A stretch of DNA of 64,000 nucleotides from Melastoma dodecandrum (taxonomy: Eukaryota; Streptophyta; Magnoliopsida; Myrtales; Melastomataceae): the NCBI GenBank assembly GCA_029817715.1, contig JARUPY010000473.1, forward strand, positions 6,324,001 through 6,388,000. The letters are read 5' to 3'. The notes beneath the pieces are model-generated. The model was not told the origin of the DNA and ran no database searches. It saw nothing but the letters and a program-made list of their open reading frames with translations. Positions 1-10,531 of the stretch are shown in pieces (positions within the stretch are counted from its first letter, which is position 1; each line of letters starts with the position of its first letter). The translations under genes and the position numbers were made by a program.

Positions 1-66
1 AGGGGTCTTCGGGGCTCCGAAGGTTCAAGGAAGGAGAATTCAGTAACTTCGGCCCAAGGTGGAGAT
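1..66 (+). mobile_element. 3' internal tail of a copia element with polypurine tract
   Basis: The purine-rich run AAGGTGGAGATT lies directly before the LTR that begins at 67, as expected for the polypurine tract of a plus-strand Ty1/copia element. The rest of the element lies left of the window, so whether it is complete cannot be judged. Confidence 0.6.
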
Positions 67-426
67 TGTTATGATTCTGAGCTAATATCTAGATCCTATT
101 GTATTATATTTCTAACTTGGAGGACATGTTAGGACAATTTATAAATAGTGGCTTTGTCTAGGTTATTAGGCATGGTGTGACACGGTAAGTGTGTGGCATT
201 CGAGAGAGAAAGTCATCGGGTCAGGGTAGAGGTTATTCTACGGGATCCAGGGTGAGGATTTTCTTGTATCTCGGGTGGATGAGCAACACACTTGGTGCTT
301 TTGTAATCTCGGTTGTCTAGTGGAATCTCCGGAGGACCTCCCTGTGGACGTAGGCCGATTTTGGCCGAACCACGTAAATCTTGCGTGTGTTGTTTTTCGT
401 CTAAGTTTCACCATCGAGGCTCGACA
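67..426 (+). repeat. Ty1/copia long terminal repeat (3' LTR)
   Basis: The segment starts TGTTATG after a polypurine tract and ends GACA. Near its end it carries the GGACGTAGGC and ACCACGTAAATC motifs that are typical of the R/U5 part of plant copia LTRs; the same motifs recur in the LTRs at 38540 and 40537. Both ends were placed by eye from the TG...CA rule. No matching 5' LTR is in the window. Confidence 0.65.
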
Positions 427-432
427 TGACAG

Positions 433-1278
433 CTAAATTTTCCCTACAAACATCAATGAAGAGACACCTAAGATGTGGACTGCTTGGTTTGAAGACTCTG
501 ACAAAAGAACATCTGTTATTTTTTTCTCAAACGATGCTTGTATTGTTGTTGTTAGTTTTCTTAGTTTTAGTTTTTCAGCTGAAAGTAAAGAATGAATAAT
601 TAAAAAAAATTCTAGAAAAACGTGAGGAGGAACATGTTTCACATGTTTCACAGTTTTGGAATCATGCTTCTCATGTACACATAAATCAGTTTTGTTATGC
701 ATAGCACTGAGTTGCTGTTGCTGTTCCTTAATCTTTAATTTAGATTGAGAAAGTTGCTTTACCGCTTTCTTAGCCTTTGCTGATAACTCTTCCTTAAGAG
801 AATCGTTCTCAGCACTCAAGAATTTATTCTCCTTCTTGATAGCTTTATTATTTGTGGACAAATACTCAATTTTATCATAGAGTTTTGAGAAAAGATTCTC
901 AACATCCTCAGCAGATTGATCAGAGGGTGAGAAAGCGTTTACCTTCTGAATTTCAGGATCAGTTTGCGCTATATAGTAGATGTTTGATGTTTCATCGTTC
1001 TGATCTGATTCCTCATCACTATCACTCCAAGATGCCATCATGACATCTTTCTTATATTTTGAAGGTTTGCCCTTCTCATTTAGAAGTGGGCAATCTGGTC
1101 GCATATGACCAGGTTTGTTGCACTTATTACACACACCACCTTTACTTTGGTGTGATTTAGTATTCTTCTTTTTAGCATCTCGTTTTCCTTTGAAACGATT
1201 TTTGCGAAGATACTTCTTAAATTTCCTAGCCATGAGTTTAACTTCATTCATTTTCCATGGAGTGATTTCCACCGTCAA
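433..1278 (-). pseudogene. Ty1/copia gag fragment with CCHC zinc knuckle
   Basis: The antisense open frame encodes about 280 residues without an ATG at its left edge (it opens on TTG), so it is a fragment of a larger polyprotein. It has a basic stretch ending in ARKFKKYLRKN, one zinc knuckle C-x2-C-x4-H-x4-C (CNKCNKPGHMRPDCP), an acidic segment MMASWSDSDEESD and a long Lys/Gln-rich coiled coil. This order is characteristic of gag and the gag-pol junction in plant copia elements. Protease, integrase and reverse transcriptase are absent nearby. It lies antisense to the LTR at 67-426, so it comes from a different element. Confidence 0.75.
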
Positions 1279-1822
1279 AGTTGTTCAAAGCAAATCGGCT
1301 TCGCATGAACCAAAGTTTCGGATTCGATCACGCGTGCATTCTTAGTTTGACTTGACATAAGAAAAAATCACACGATCTTTGTACGAGAAACACATCAAAT
1401 TTGTCGCCTGTCTCATTTCAGATCCCACAAGGTACAACAGATCAGTGCAGTCAATTTACAACATGATTCGAAGAAGAAGACTTAGAGATCCCAAGGCAGG
1501 TGAAAAATCACTATGATCCTCGATCGTGAACACTGAGATCCCAAGGAAGCCTGGCCTTACATCCACTAAGGATAATCCTTAGCATATAAGAGAAGCCTTT
1601 GAAAAGATGAGGCAACACTACGGGAGGGCGTTACAATAAAAATCACTTTATAATTTATGTTCGGTTCGAAATACTGTTTATTTAGTGAGTTACTAAATTA
1701 TTACTAAAATATTTAGTAAATAATTACTAAAAGAATTAACAAAATGATTATGGGCTTAGTAATTTCTCAGTAAGGCCACTTCCGACATTTTGTACATTAA
1801 GAAGTTTTTACTAAAACACTGG
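1279..1822. other. Intergenic, no gene seen
   Basis: AT-rich sequence without a convincing reading frame. About 1650-1790 has repeated TTAGTAA/TTACTAA words resembling the flank of the inverted-repeat element to the right. Confidence 0.4.
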
Positions 1823-1975
1823 GCTGTCCAACATCCCAAAGTAGGACCGTCATCTCAATTATATCATCCGTTAGCTGTCCAATGCCCCAAAGTTTGACCG
1901 TCATCTCAATTATATCATCCGTTAGCTGTCAAACGTCCCAAAGTTGAACCGTCATCTCAATTATATCATCCGTTA
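1823..1975. repeat. Three tandem copies of a 51-bp repeat
   Basis: Copies at 1823-1873, 1874-1924 and 1925-1975 each run from GCTGTC(C) through ACCGTCATCTCAATTATATC to CCGTTA. They differ at a few positions in the first half. They sit at the outer edge of the left arm of a long inverted repeat. Confidence 0.9.
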
Positions 1976-3170
1976 GCTATCCCCATTAACGGAATCCTAT
2001 GTAGCGCTAACATGGTAGTTAACGTTGTCAACTCCATGTGTAATCTATCTTTCTTCATAATAAATTATCAAATATATCATAAACTTTGACATTTTTTTTC
2101 AGTTTAGCCTAACTTCATTATATTCTGTGTTAGCGGTCGACGCTAACTGAGTCCTATGTGACGTTGATACAACAATTAACGCTGTCAGCACCATGTTTAA
2201 TCTGTTTTTTCTCAAATTGAACCATAAACCCCGGATAAAGCTCCAAATATTTTTTAGTCTTACAATTGACGAATATTTAATCATACTTTCGACTAATCTT
2301 ACACCGGCACCCGACTACAATCTCACCCCGACCTTTAGTCACCAATCACTATCCCACCGTGACTCTCGACCCTCAATCCCAAAATGTTGACATCTCAATA
2401 ATGTTAGCTTTTTTTTATAAGTAATACTGTATAACCCATAAAAATGACTGTACAAAAATCACAAGGGCATACCCCTGGAAATCAAGCTAACACAAAAGTA
2501 TCGTATATCATATATACGTACCTAAAATCAAATAAATCAATCTATGTCTGAGGCGATGATGAAAGAACAAATGTGGCCAGTGTCTTAGGAGGCAACAAAC
2601 GCTCACAAAGTCAACGCTTATTGTGATCCATCTACAAGTAATAGACACATCCAACAAACATCCGAAGGAAAGGTTGACGCCGCCGAAGTGTCGCTCCAGC
2701 TGGCGAGACTAGCAGATGTGTTTGCGTGGGCATGTCCTGAAATTTTAGTAATCCTCGATATGTTTAAAATATTTAACTTTGACTGTAGTTAAAACAACTA
2801 CAATTTGTTCGTATTAGCTAAAAAATTTATTATAATATTTGTTCGTATTGGGAACGACTACGGATTATATGATGGAGAATACAGTACAACGTTGAGATGC
2901 AAGTTGATATTTTTCAAATGTTAGGCCAAATAGAAAAAATTGACAAAGTTTAGGATATATTTAATAATTTAGCCTAAGGAAAAAATAGATAAAGCGTGGC
3001 ATTAACGACGTTAATTACCACATAGGACTCTGTTAACGGGGACGGAAGATATAATAGAGATAATGGCCCAACGTTCGGATCTAAGAGGATATTTTCCAAA
3101 TATTAGGCTAAATTCGAAAAAATTACCAAAGTTTAGAATATATTTGAAAATTTGGCGTTACTTTATTTAT
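1830..3170. mobile_element. Element with long imperfect terminal inverted repeats
   Basis: The left arm (about 1890-2090) reappears in reverse complement at about 2935-3090. Matching landmarks are TATATCATCCGTTAGC against the complement of GACGGAAGATATAATAG, the shared ATTAACGGAATCCTATGT / GTTAACAGAGTCCTATGT, and AAATATATC(A/C)TAAACTTTG. Further partial copies lie inside at 2085-2240. No transposase frame is visible, so this would be a non-autonomous DNA element of the long-TIR (MULE-like) or fold-back class. Exact ends and target duplication were not resolved. Confidence 0.5.
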
Positions 3171-3463
3171 AAAACCTACTGTTGTTCACTTTTTATTCGA
3201 TTACAAAATCCTAAATTTCTTTTAAAAAATTAATACATATATCTAACTTATTATTTTTTAAATCTACATCATCTGCAAATGTTATTAAAATTTTTTACTT
3301 ATATTTGTAAACATTATTCCTACAATTTTAAAATTGGTTTATATCTTTTTTCTAAATTGGTTGTGAATCAACTGTTGAGATGTAGGACCTTGAAAAGAAT
3401 GAGGCTTTTAGCATCATTGTTGGGCAGAAGGTATCTCTAAAAAATTACATGTAGTCCACTCGG

Positions 3464-4255
3464 TTGGATCTTCGCCTCGGTGTTCTGCACCGCGCTGTTC
3501 TTTTCAGTCTTCTGCTTCGTGCTGGAAGCATTGCCACCATCATGCCTGCAGATGCCAAAGTCATGGTTCATCTCCTGGAGGGAATTCCATTTAGCCTTGG
3601 TGCCCTGATGTTTGAGCACATGGAATGGAGCTTATCAATGAGAAGAAAGAGCTTACCCTACGGCCAAGTGATTGTTGGCCTTCTGCGGATGTATAGCATT
3701 GACCCTACTCTATCTTCTGAGTAGGACAAGTGGAAAGTTGGCAACTTCAATGCCAACATCATCAATAACATTCTGTACGTGAAGACAACAGAAGGCTGGC
3801 TCATGAAAGCGCAACACTATGAGCTTGTCCGGAAGAAGACTCCATCTACTGCTGCTAAGGGCAAGAAACATGCCAAGGGACCACCTGCAAGTCAGAAATG
3901 TTCTTCTCCACCAGCTGTTAAGGCTTCTACCTCTTCCACGCTGTCCTCTGTTCTCAAGGAGCTGCAACTCCAAGTTGATGCCCATGGTGAGGACATCCGA
4001 GTACTGCAGAGGTTAGTCATGGTTGTTATACGTCAACTGGAGGGCCTAGACAAGTTTCTGCATGAGAATTTGGATGGTTCTACTGATGCCTCATGGGCAT
4101 TAATGTTGAAAATGAATTCAATAAGTGACCCTCTACAGGCACACCACTCGTACGCCGTACTTTCTTTCAGTATGGTTTTGATATCGTTTCAACGTCTTTC
4201 ACCCAGTTTTATCCTTTTCTATATGACAAAAATGAGGAGTAATACGGATGTTTGA
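3464..4255 (+). pseudogene. Decayed retroelement ORF, plant-transposon-protein-like with coiled coil
   Basis: Two adjacent open stretches joined across a stop at 3722 encode a conserved block (IMPADAKVMVHLLEGIPFSL, then ALMFEHME and LPYGQVI). I associate this block with the domain of unknown function found in many plant retroelement ORFs (putative plant transposon protein). A basic, Ser/Pro-rich linker follows, and then a coiled coil at about 3950-4070. It lies about 500 bp left of the polypurine region and 3' LTR of a Sirevirus-like element, which is where Sireviruses carry an extra env-like ORF. The assignment to that ORF is inference from position; the stop codon argues that it is dead. 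Confidence 0.5.
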
Positions 4256-4497
4256 AACAGATAGACTTCACTTTGTGTTTTTATAGGAAATAGTTTTGCA
4301 GTTAATGGGTGTCGAAGCCGGTTTTTGCACTACTTTCAACAACCTTGTACAGGTGTTGCTGCATGTCTCTAACATTCTTCTGATTGGGAATGTAAAAGGA
4401 GACTTTGTCCCTTTTGCTAGGAGTGCAATCGCTGAGTTCTTGCCAGGAACTATCGGATTACACACATAAGCCTTGCTCAGTACCACGAAGAAGGTGT

Positions 4498-4727
4498 CAT
4501 GCTCTGCAAATTTACAAAAGCTTTTAGCTTTGTGATTATATGTGAGATTCATACCCGCACTCAATAAGACGAAGTTAGGGGCAGTTTCTTTGTAAAAATT
4601 TTCTGAGCTCATATGCTCATCGTAGAAGCTCTTATGCTCTGCATTTTAAAGAAGCTTCTAGCTCTGTACACATAAGCAAGATTCATACCCGCGCTCATCC
4701 AGAAGGAGTTAGGGGGAGTTTCTTTGC
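4498..4727 (+). repeat. Duplicated block with repeated polypurine-like motif
   Basis: Two related segments, about 4498-4593 and 4631-4727, share ATGCTCTGCA, GATTCATACCCGC(A/G)CTC and GTTAGGGG(C/G)AGTTTCTTTG. The G-rich element resembles a polypurine tract, and the true tract AAAAAGGGGAAAATT follows at 4766-4780. Multiplied polypurine motifs ahead of the 3' LTR are a known Sirevirus feature. Confidence 0.6.
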
Positions 4728-4779
4728 ATAATATTTCCATCGATGATACATAGTTTTGTCATCATAAAAAGGGGAAAAT

Positions 4780-7049
4780 TCTTAGTATGGTTTTAATGAT
4801 GTCATACAGAAGGTAAGCTTCTATTAATTTGTAGAAGGTTAACCTCTAAGGACAGTCCGTTTCGTACCTTTTGTCATCTAATCATTACCACGAATTATTT
4901 AATTAATCATCTGGTTAGTTAAATATATTTGGTATTTTATGTTAATTAAAATGGTTTTAAGTCATTTTGGTTACGATTCATTTCCATTTAAGTTGATCTA
5001 TTCTCTTTAAGGGAACAAATCACTATATATATGGAAAGCATCGACGCAAGGTTGCAGATTGATCTTGAACTATCCAACGGTCAATAAATCATTTCTCTTA
5101 TATTTAAACACGTTGAGATTGCTTATGAATTGTTGAAAAAGACAATCCATGTGTCTGTATCCAGAAGGTCTGCCAACTACTTATGGAAACAAAGATTATC
5201 CGATTTCCATTTACAGAAGCCAGACGGAACTTATCTGTCTAAATCTTAGGCAAACCCTATATCTTAGGACCGTGAACACAATCATGACCAAATGGCATGA
5301 TTGACTTTTAAGTGATACGAAGCATCTCTCACAATAGGGAAACGTTTCATTTGGCTGACATTTTATTTCCTTGCTTTACAGAGCCTTCCGTCAGCGACTG
5401 TACCTTCTGTAAATATGTTTCTTTTTTTTGTATAAGATAGGATATGTGTTAGTCAGTTGAATGTGTAGTGGATATGTATAGTGAGTGTACACAACATTGT
5501 CGCCTGAGAGACTCGTGAGCTTTTCTTTCTCTTTAGGGTTGAGCATTCTCTTGCAGAAGGCTGGTGCCCAGGGTACAAGCTAGGCCGGACGTGAGTGAGG
5601 CTGAGAAGAATTTGGCTGCAAAGTGGCATGGTGGAGGTGCGTCACGCTTAGGGAGAAGTCGGGGCGTATACGTGCCAGGGTAGTGAGCAGAAGAATGGTC
5701 GCGTCTGGGGGAATCTGTTGAGGTACTCGTATTGGTTATTTTGTAAGTGGTTTGCTCGTGTGTACATAAATCTAGTGTCCAGGGATTAAGCTGTGCCGGG
5801 CGTAAGTGAGGTCGCGAAGGATCTGGTTGCGCTGTGGCGTGGCGAACGTGCATCAAGCATAGGGAGAAGTTGGGGTGTATACGTGTCGGGGCAGCGAGCA
5901 GAAGAAAGGTCGCGTCTGGGAGATTCACGGTGAGGTACTAACACTTGTGTTTCTGCAGAAGGGAAGTACCTACTACAGGCTTTCGAGAAGTCCCACGGGT
6001 GCTGTCTGCTTCGGGAAGTCTTGGTGAGGAGCCAAGCATCGAGGAAGTCTTGGTGAAGAGCCAAGTAGGTTGTAGAACCACCGGAGGGAAAATCCACTCT
6101 TGGACATAGGGATTGTTTGCCTGCGTAGGGCCACCACGTACTACAGAACCCCAACCATAGGGATTGTGGATTAGTCACAGTCTTCAGTACAGAACCTCTA
6201 CCAAAGAGTTTCTAAAGTTAGTCACAAATCTCTGTGCACAATCCAAAGGCTTACTGATTACAGCCCATCGGGATTCTATGAGTTGAAAAGCCAAATAGCT
6301 ATCTACATCATCTTTTACACTACAAAAGTGTACATCCTTTGTGGAAAAGCCGAAGGACTATCTGCAATTCCTTCTCCTGGAGTGTTTTATATCTTCTGTC
6401 AGTCTTGTATTCACTATAAGTGTTCAATAGTGAATTCCATCCTATAAGGGTGAAGAGTGCACGTAGGTAACTGCCGAACCACTATAAATCTTTTGTGTCT
6501 CATTTACATTTTGCGCAAATGGTTATCTCACTGAGCATTGAGTGAAAATATAAACAGAAAAGAAAATTAACAGACACAACAGCAGAGAATCCAAATGTCC
6601 TGCATCAAACATCTAACACTACAACAACCAATCAGGTTCTAGAGTTGTTCCTATCGATCTAGCTCTCGCAGATCATCCCTTGGTAGTGCAGAAACCTACA
6701 AGGTTTTGTGACAACCTTTTGCTACTATAAGTATCTTTCAGATCTTGGAGTAGACCTTGCTGATGCTCAGGCTGGTCAGATTTGTAGAACATTGATTGTA
6801 GAAGCATCAACCTTCTACATCAACCTTCTGCTACTGTAGAAACCTTATCAGAACTACTGAGTCACATTCTTGATCAGACATCTGCTAGTCATTCACACAT
6901 TAAGCAGTTCACCTCGGAATCTGCTGTGAACAAGAGTTCTATAACCAATAGAAACCTAACCTTCCGCTGCTGGGTTATATTAGTTGTAAAAAGTCTAAAG
7001 AGGCCATTACACTAATTCATCCCCTCTTAGTGCCATTGTTACATTAACA
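4780..7049 (+). repeat. Sirevirus-like copia 3' LTR, about 2.3 kb
   Basis: It begins after the polypurine tract AAAAAGGGGAAAATT with TCTTAGTATGG, a mutated form of the usual TGTTAG start. Near 6465-6500 it has CACGTAGGTAACTGCCGAACC and TAAATCTTTTGTGTCTC, and close to its end CATCCCCTCTTAGTG, both familiar from long copia LTRs. It finishes ACATTAACA at 7049, and the next base starts sequence of a glycosyl hydrolase exon. I see no primer-binding site after 7049, as expected if this is the 3' LTR. Antisense open frames inside it (5533-6178) are not genes. Confidence 0.65.
5567..5935. repeat. Tandem duplication of about 200 bp inside the LTR
   Basis: The segment around 5567-5720 recurs diverged at about 5776-5935. 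Shared words are CCAGGG, AAGCT, GCCGG, GTGAGG, TAGGGAGAAG(T/C)(C/T)GGGG, TATACGTG, AGCAGAAGAA and GGTCGCGTCTGGG. It probably arose within the LTR. Confidence 0.7.
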
Positions 7050-7863
7050 GTAAACGGGAACTCGAACAAAATGTGTGCCCGAGTATAGAGTAACGTGGAT
7101 CAATCATCAATATTCCTTCGAAGTCAAGGATTCCCTCCGTTCCCTAGTGAGTTTGGGGTTGATTAAACGGGAACGCATGAGACTGATGCAAGGTTTCTCA
7201 GTTGTTTTCTACGTACAACAGCCATACGAAATTTTGAATCATAACTGGACCGGGGTCAGGAATTCCACGTTCCTGCAAAGGATATATGCAATTCAGCCTC
7301 CCTTCAGAGGTTAGTGATCTGCATTTCTCGCACATGAATGGATGCGGACCGAATACGAATTTGATTCCGTCAATCGACCGTTGCTCTTCTCACGGACAAT
7401 CGACACAAATTGTTTCATAATAATAGGGCCGGGACTGAAGGAGACGGGTCAGCATAACATCATATTCCATCCGCTAAAGGGAATGTGCGTAACAAGGGAA
7501 TCGCCAACTGCACCTCTCAAGTTTGGCTCGTGCAACCAATCTGTTAACTGGATCTACACTCCGGGGAAGAACTTAATGCTCAAGAAGAAGAAGATGACTC
7601 GACGTTATCTCCAGACAGGTGGACCAGGGAAGGCGGTAACAATCGGACGGAACCTAACGACGTGGGAGAGGATATCGGCCAGCAGGATGCACTTGGCTAC
7701 GAACGTAGGAGGAAACCGTGCATGTTTGGATGTCGAGGGGCAACAGGAGTTGGTGGCGAGAGACTGTAAGTGCTTGGGTGGGGATGCAACATGTGATCCG
7801 TCGAGCCAGTGGTTCATCCTGCTGAGCAGCACGAGGCTGTGGCGAAACCTCCGATCCAACTAA
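7050..7863 (+). pseudogene. GH5 glycosyl hydrolase copy 0, 5'-truncated
   Basis: This copy begins in the middle of exon 3, at the base corresponding to 11602 of copy 1, directly after the end of a copia LTR. Its exon 3 remnant (7050-7309) contains an in-frame stop near 7089 and lacks about 80 bp that encode the WGLHGSYYLRDG region. The catalytic exons 1 and 2 are missing from the window. Intron 3 (7310-7426) and exon 4 (7427-7863, ricin-B-like region) are intact and nearly identical to the other copies. The sequence left of about 7215 is clearly more diverged than the sequence right of it. No functional enzyme can be made from what is visible. Confidence 0.9.
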
Positions 7864-10531
7864 AGACGGTGGATTTGTATACCTCCTGTGTTTAAAACTT
7901 TGAAATAAATCATAATATTAATATTTCGAATACTCGTTGGGAATCTAAATGACGTCCGAGTATTTCTTTTATATTGAATATTAGCCTTTGCTCCATATGG
8001 AATATTGTAGATCACGGAATAAGCTAAGATAAAAGACCATTAAGCAATTAGCTAAAGTGGACGTAGGTATCCGTCTCATATGACTAACGGATACGTGCGC
8101 GAGCTGCCGTTGGATGAGATCACCTATTTTACGATGGCTCAAGGATCTTATATCATTTTTTAGTTTCTTTTGATTTGGACAATTCGATATTTTCTTGATT
8201 TGTGAAAGGTTATTTTAGGCATTTTATTAGATAGCATGTTAGGGAAGCCTAGAGTATAAATACATTATGTCTTTTGGTGTTTTGCTGGTTTGGAAGATCG
8301 GGGTTTGCATGAATGATGGCAGAAAGTGATGGGAGACTGAAATCAAGCACGACCTTCGAATTCGAAGATTGGAGGACATTCCATTATTTCTTTTTCTCTT
8401 CATCATCAATGTCGTCGTCTATGGCTTCTATGTTGACTTTGGTTCTTGATTTTCTCATCATTAACTAATCCATTTTTCTTCGAGAACGACGAAATCGCGT
8501 GTTTCTTTGTACTTCATGGGTTTCTTAGCGAATGCGAATCAAATTTTCATAATTGTTTATCCAATTATGTTCCTATTCCGTTTTAATTGACGGGCCACAA
8601 TTACAATTGAGGTGATAATGTAGGGAAAATCTGGTCCGATGTCTACATTTAGATCTCAAATTTGAATACCAAAGTAGTCTACGTGTTGACGGACTAGAAC
8701 AATCGTGTGAGAGATATGGATATAACAAAACACTAAAGTTAATAAATTAGAATTGAATCCAAACGAGTCACCTCTAGTTTCTTGCCTAAAATCAGAGTGG
8801 GGAATTCGAAACATGGTGACACGTCTTCGTCTGTTTTAAATAAATATTAAAAGAAATTAAACTAATTGATTGGTGACAAGGTGATTCGATAGCAATAAAA
8901 CGGAATAAATTGGATTCATATGAAGCAAAGGGACGTTGAATGTTCTAAACAATATTTGTAATTGGTAGTTTACTCAATATTTTTTGTTATTGTATGACTG
9001 ACCACTTTCCATATACTTGCCTGACCTTGAATGATTAGATAGAACAATGTTAGAAGAATTGTGTTCTCTGTGATAACAATGTCGCTTTTCGTTGATATAT
9101 TTTTGCTTATGTCAAAATAAAATTTATTTTCATTGTGTTGACGACCTAATCAATAGTGATACCTAATTTCGTTTCACTTTCCGATGATCATTTCACTCCT
9201 CATTATTATCTGTTTACTCTCCGTGTAGCGAGGAAGGGAGGTTTTAGTGGGAGTGACGACGTTGGCAAATGAGCGGTGGTGATGACACGAGGCTATGACA
9301 TCTCTCGAGCAGAAGAGGGAGAAGAAAATGAAGTAACGGGGAGAGAGACACGAATGCATTGTATATATAATATTTTATTTCATTACACATTTTTGAGAAG
9401 AACTAACCAAAGAATAATTAATGAATGCCTACTTAAATAAAATTAGAACTCAACTAATTTAATGCACTTAATTATACATAGTGTAATTATTGCGTGGACG
9501 AATTTCATTAATTTTTGTATTATTGGATGTATTTTTGTGGTTTTAGTGCTAAAATTTGGAACTGGTTCTCGTAAATTTATTTCCATAAGGCTACCTTTAA
9601 GAACTTCACTAGGTACACTCCTTCCTTTGGTTCTATCATAACCTTAAATGAGTTGTTTTAAAATTCTTAAAACCAAACTCGTCTGAAAAGGCTGGATGGT
9701 TAATTATATTTTAAAAATAAATTGGAAATAATTATTCAAATTATTTCGATAGTTAATTTTACTTTGTCGAGTAATTTTTCATTTCCTACATTCGAGTCGT
9801 CCAACTTGGATGCGGATGAATAACCGTGATTTTAGTTTAGAAACACTTTCTACCTACAAAATATAGGGAACCAAATTGAGGAACCTCAAGGAATCTTTGT
9901 TGTGTTTGGTTTAAGGGAAATTGATTTTCTAAAAAATGAAAAACTTAAAATACTTTAATCTTTTTTATGTTGGTGTGTCGTTTAGATTGGGATTTTATAA
10001 GGGAAAAGAATAAACGTAAAAAATGGATAAATAAAGATAGCTGAAAAGAACTTAAAAGTGATATTATTTTAGTTTTTTTTAGTAATGACTATTTTATTTA
10101 GTCTTCCATTTCACGAATGTTTTCTTAAATAAGATAAAATGAGTTGATTAATTAAAAATCACTAATCCGACGTGACATTCAACAAAAACGGACTAACTAG
10201 TTTTTCCGCGATATTGTCTTTACAAACGAGGAACTCTCCCATTACCTTGGCCCATATTTAGTTGCAAATTATTTATATATAAAAAAAATCGAGAATAGAC
10301 CATTAACAGAAAGAAAGGAAGAGGAAGACATGCTTGACGGTAAAAATCGAGATAATTATTGACTGGTATTTGCTTTAATTTCCATCCATTCATCCCCTTA
10401 ATTAACCGCTTTTAGAGTTAACTAGTTAACTATGAGATCCCTTTGGAATACGCTATAAAATAAGGGCACGGGCATGCAGAGATATCACGAAGAAAAAGGA
10501 AACAAAACTGTGTGTAGGGGCAATAGCAGAC
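7864..10531. other. Array spacer 0 (3' flank of copy 0, promoter of copy 1)
   Basis: AT-rich 2.67-kb spacer. A poly(A)-signal-like AATAAA is at 7905-7910. The central part holds only short frames that recur in every spacer because the DNA recurs (for example about 9174-9359, antisense), without recognisable domains. The last 120 bp contain the core promoter of copy 1. Confidence 0.8.
10417..10462 (+). promoter_or_regulatory. Promoter of GH5 copy 1: TATA box and 14-bp palindrome
   Basis: TATA box CTATAAAATA at 10453-10462, 79 bp before the start codon. A perfect palindrome GTTAACTAGTTAAC at 10417-10430 lies 22 bp upstream of it. Both are present in all six copies. Confidence 0.75.

Noticed and set aside
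5533..6178. Two antisense frames of about 130 codons
   Set aside because: They lie inside a copia LTR with an internal tandem duplication and are related to each other only through it; no protein family recognised.
9174..9359. Conserved short antisense frames repeated in every spacer and over exons
   Set aside because: They recur only because the whole 4.6-kb unit recurs; there are no domains and no independent codon conservation.
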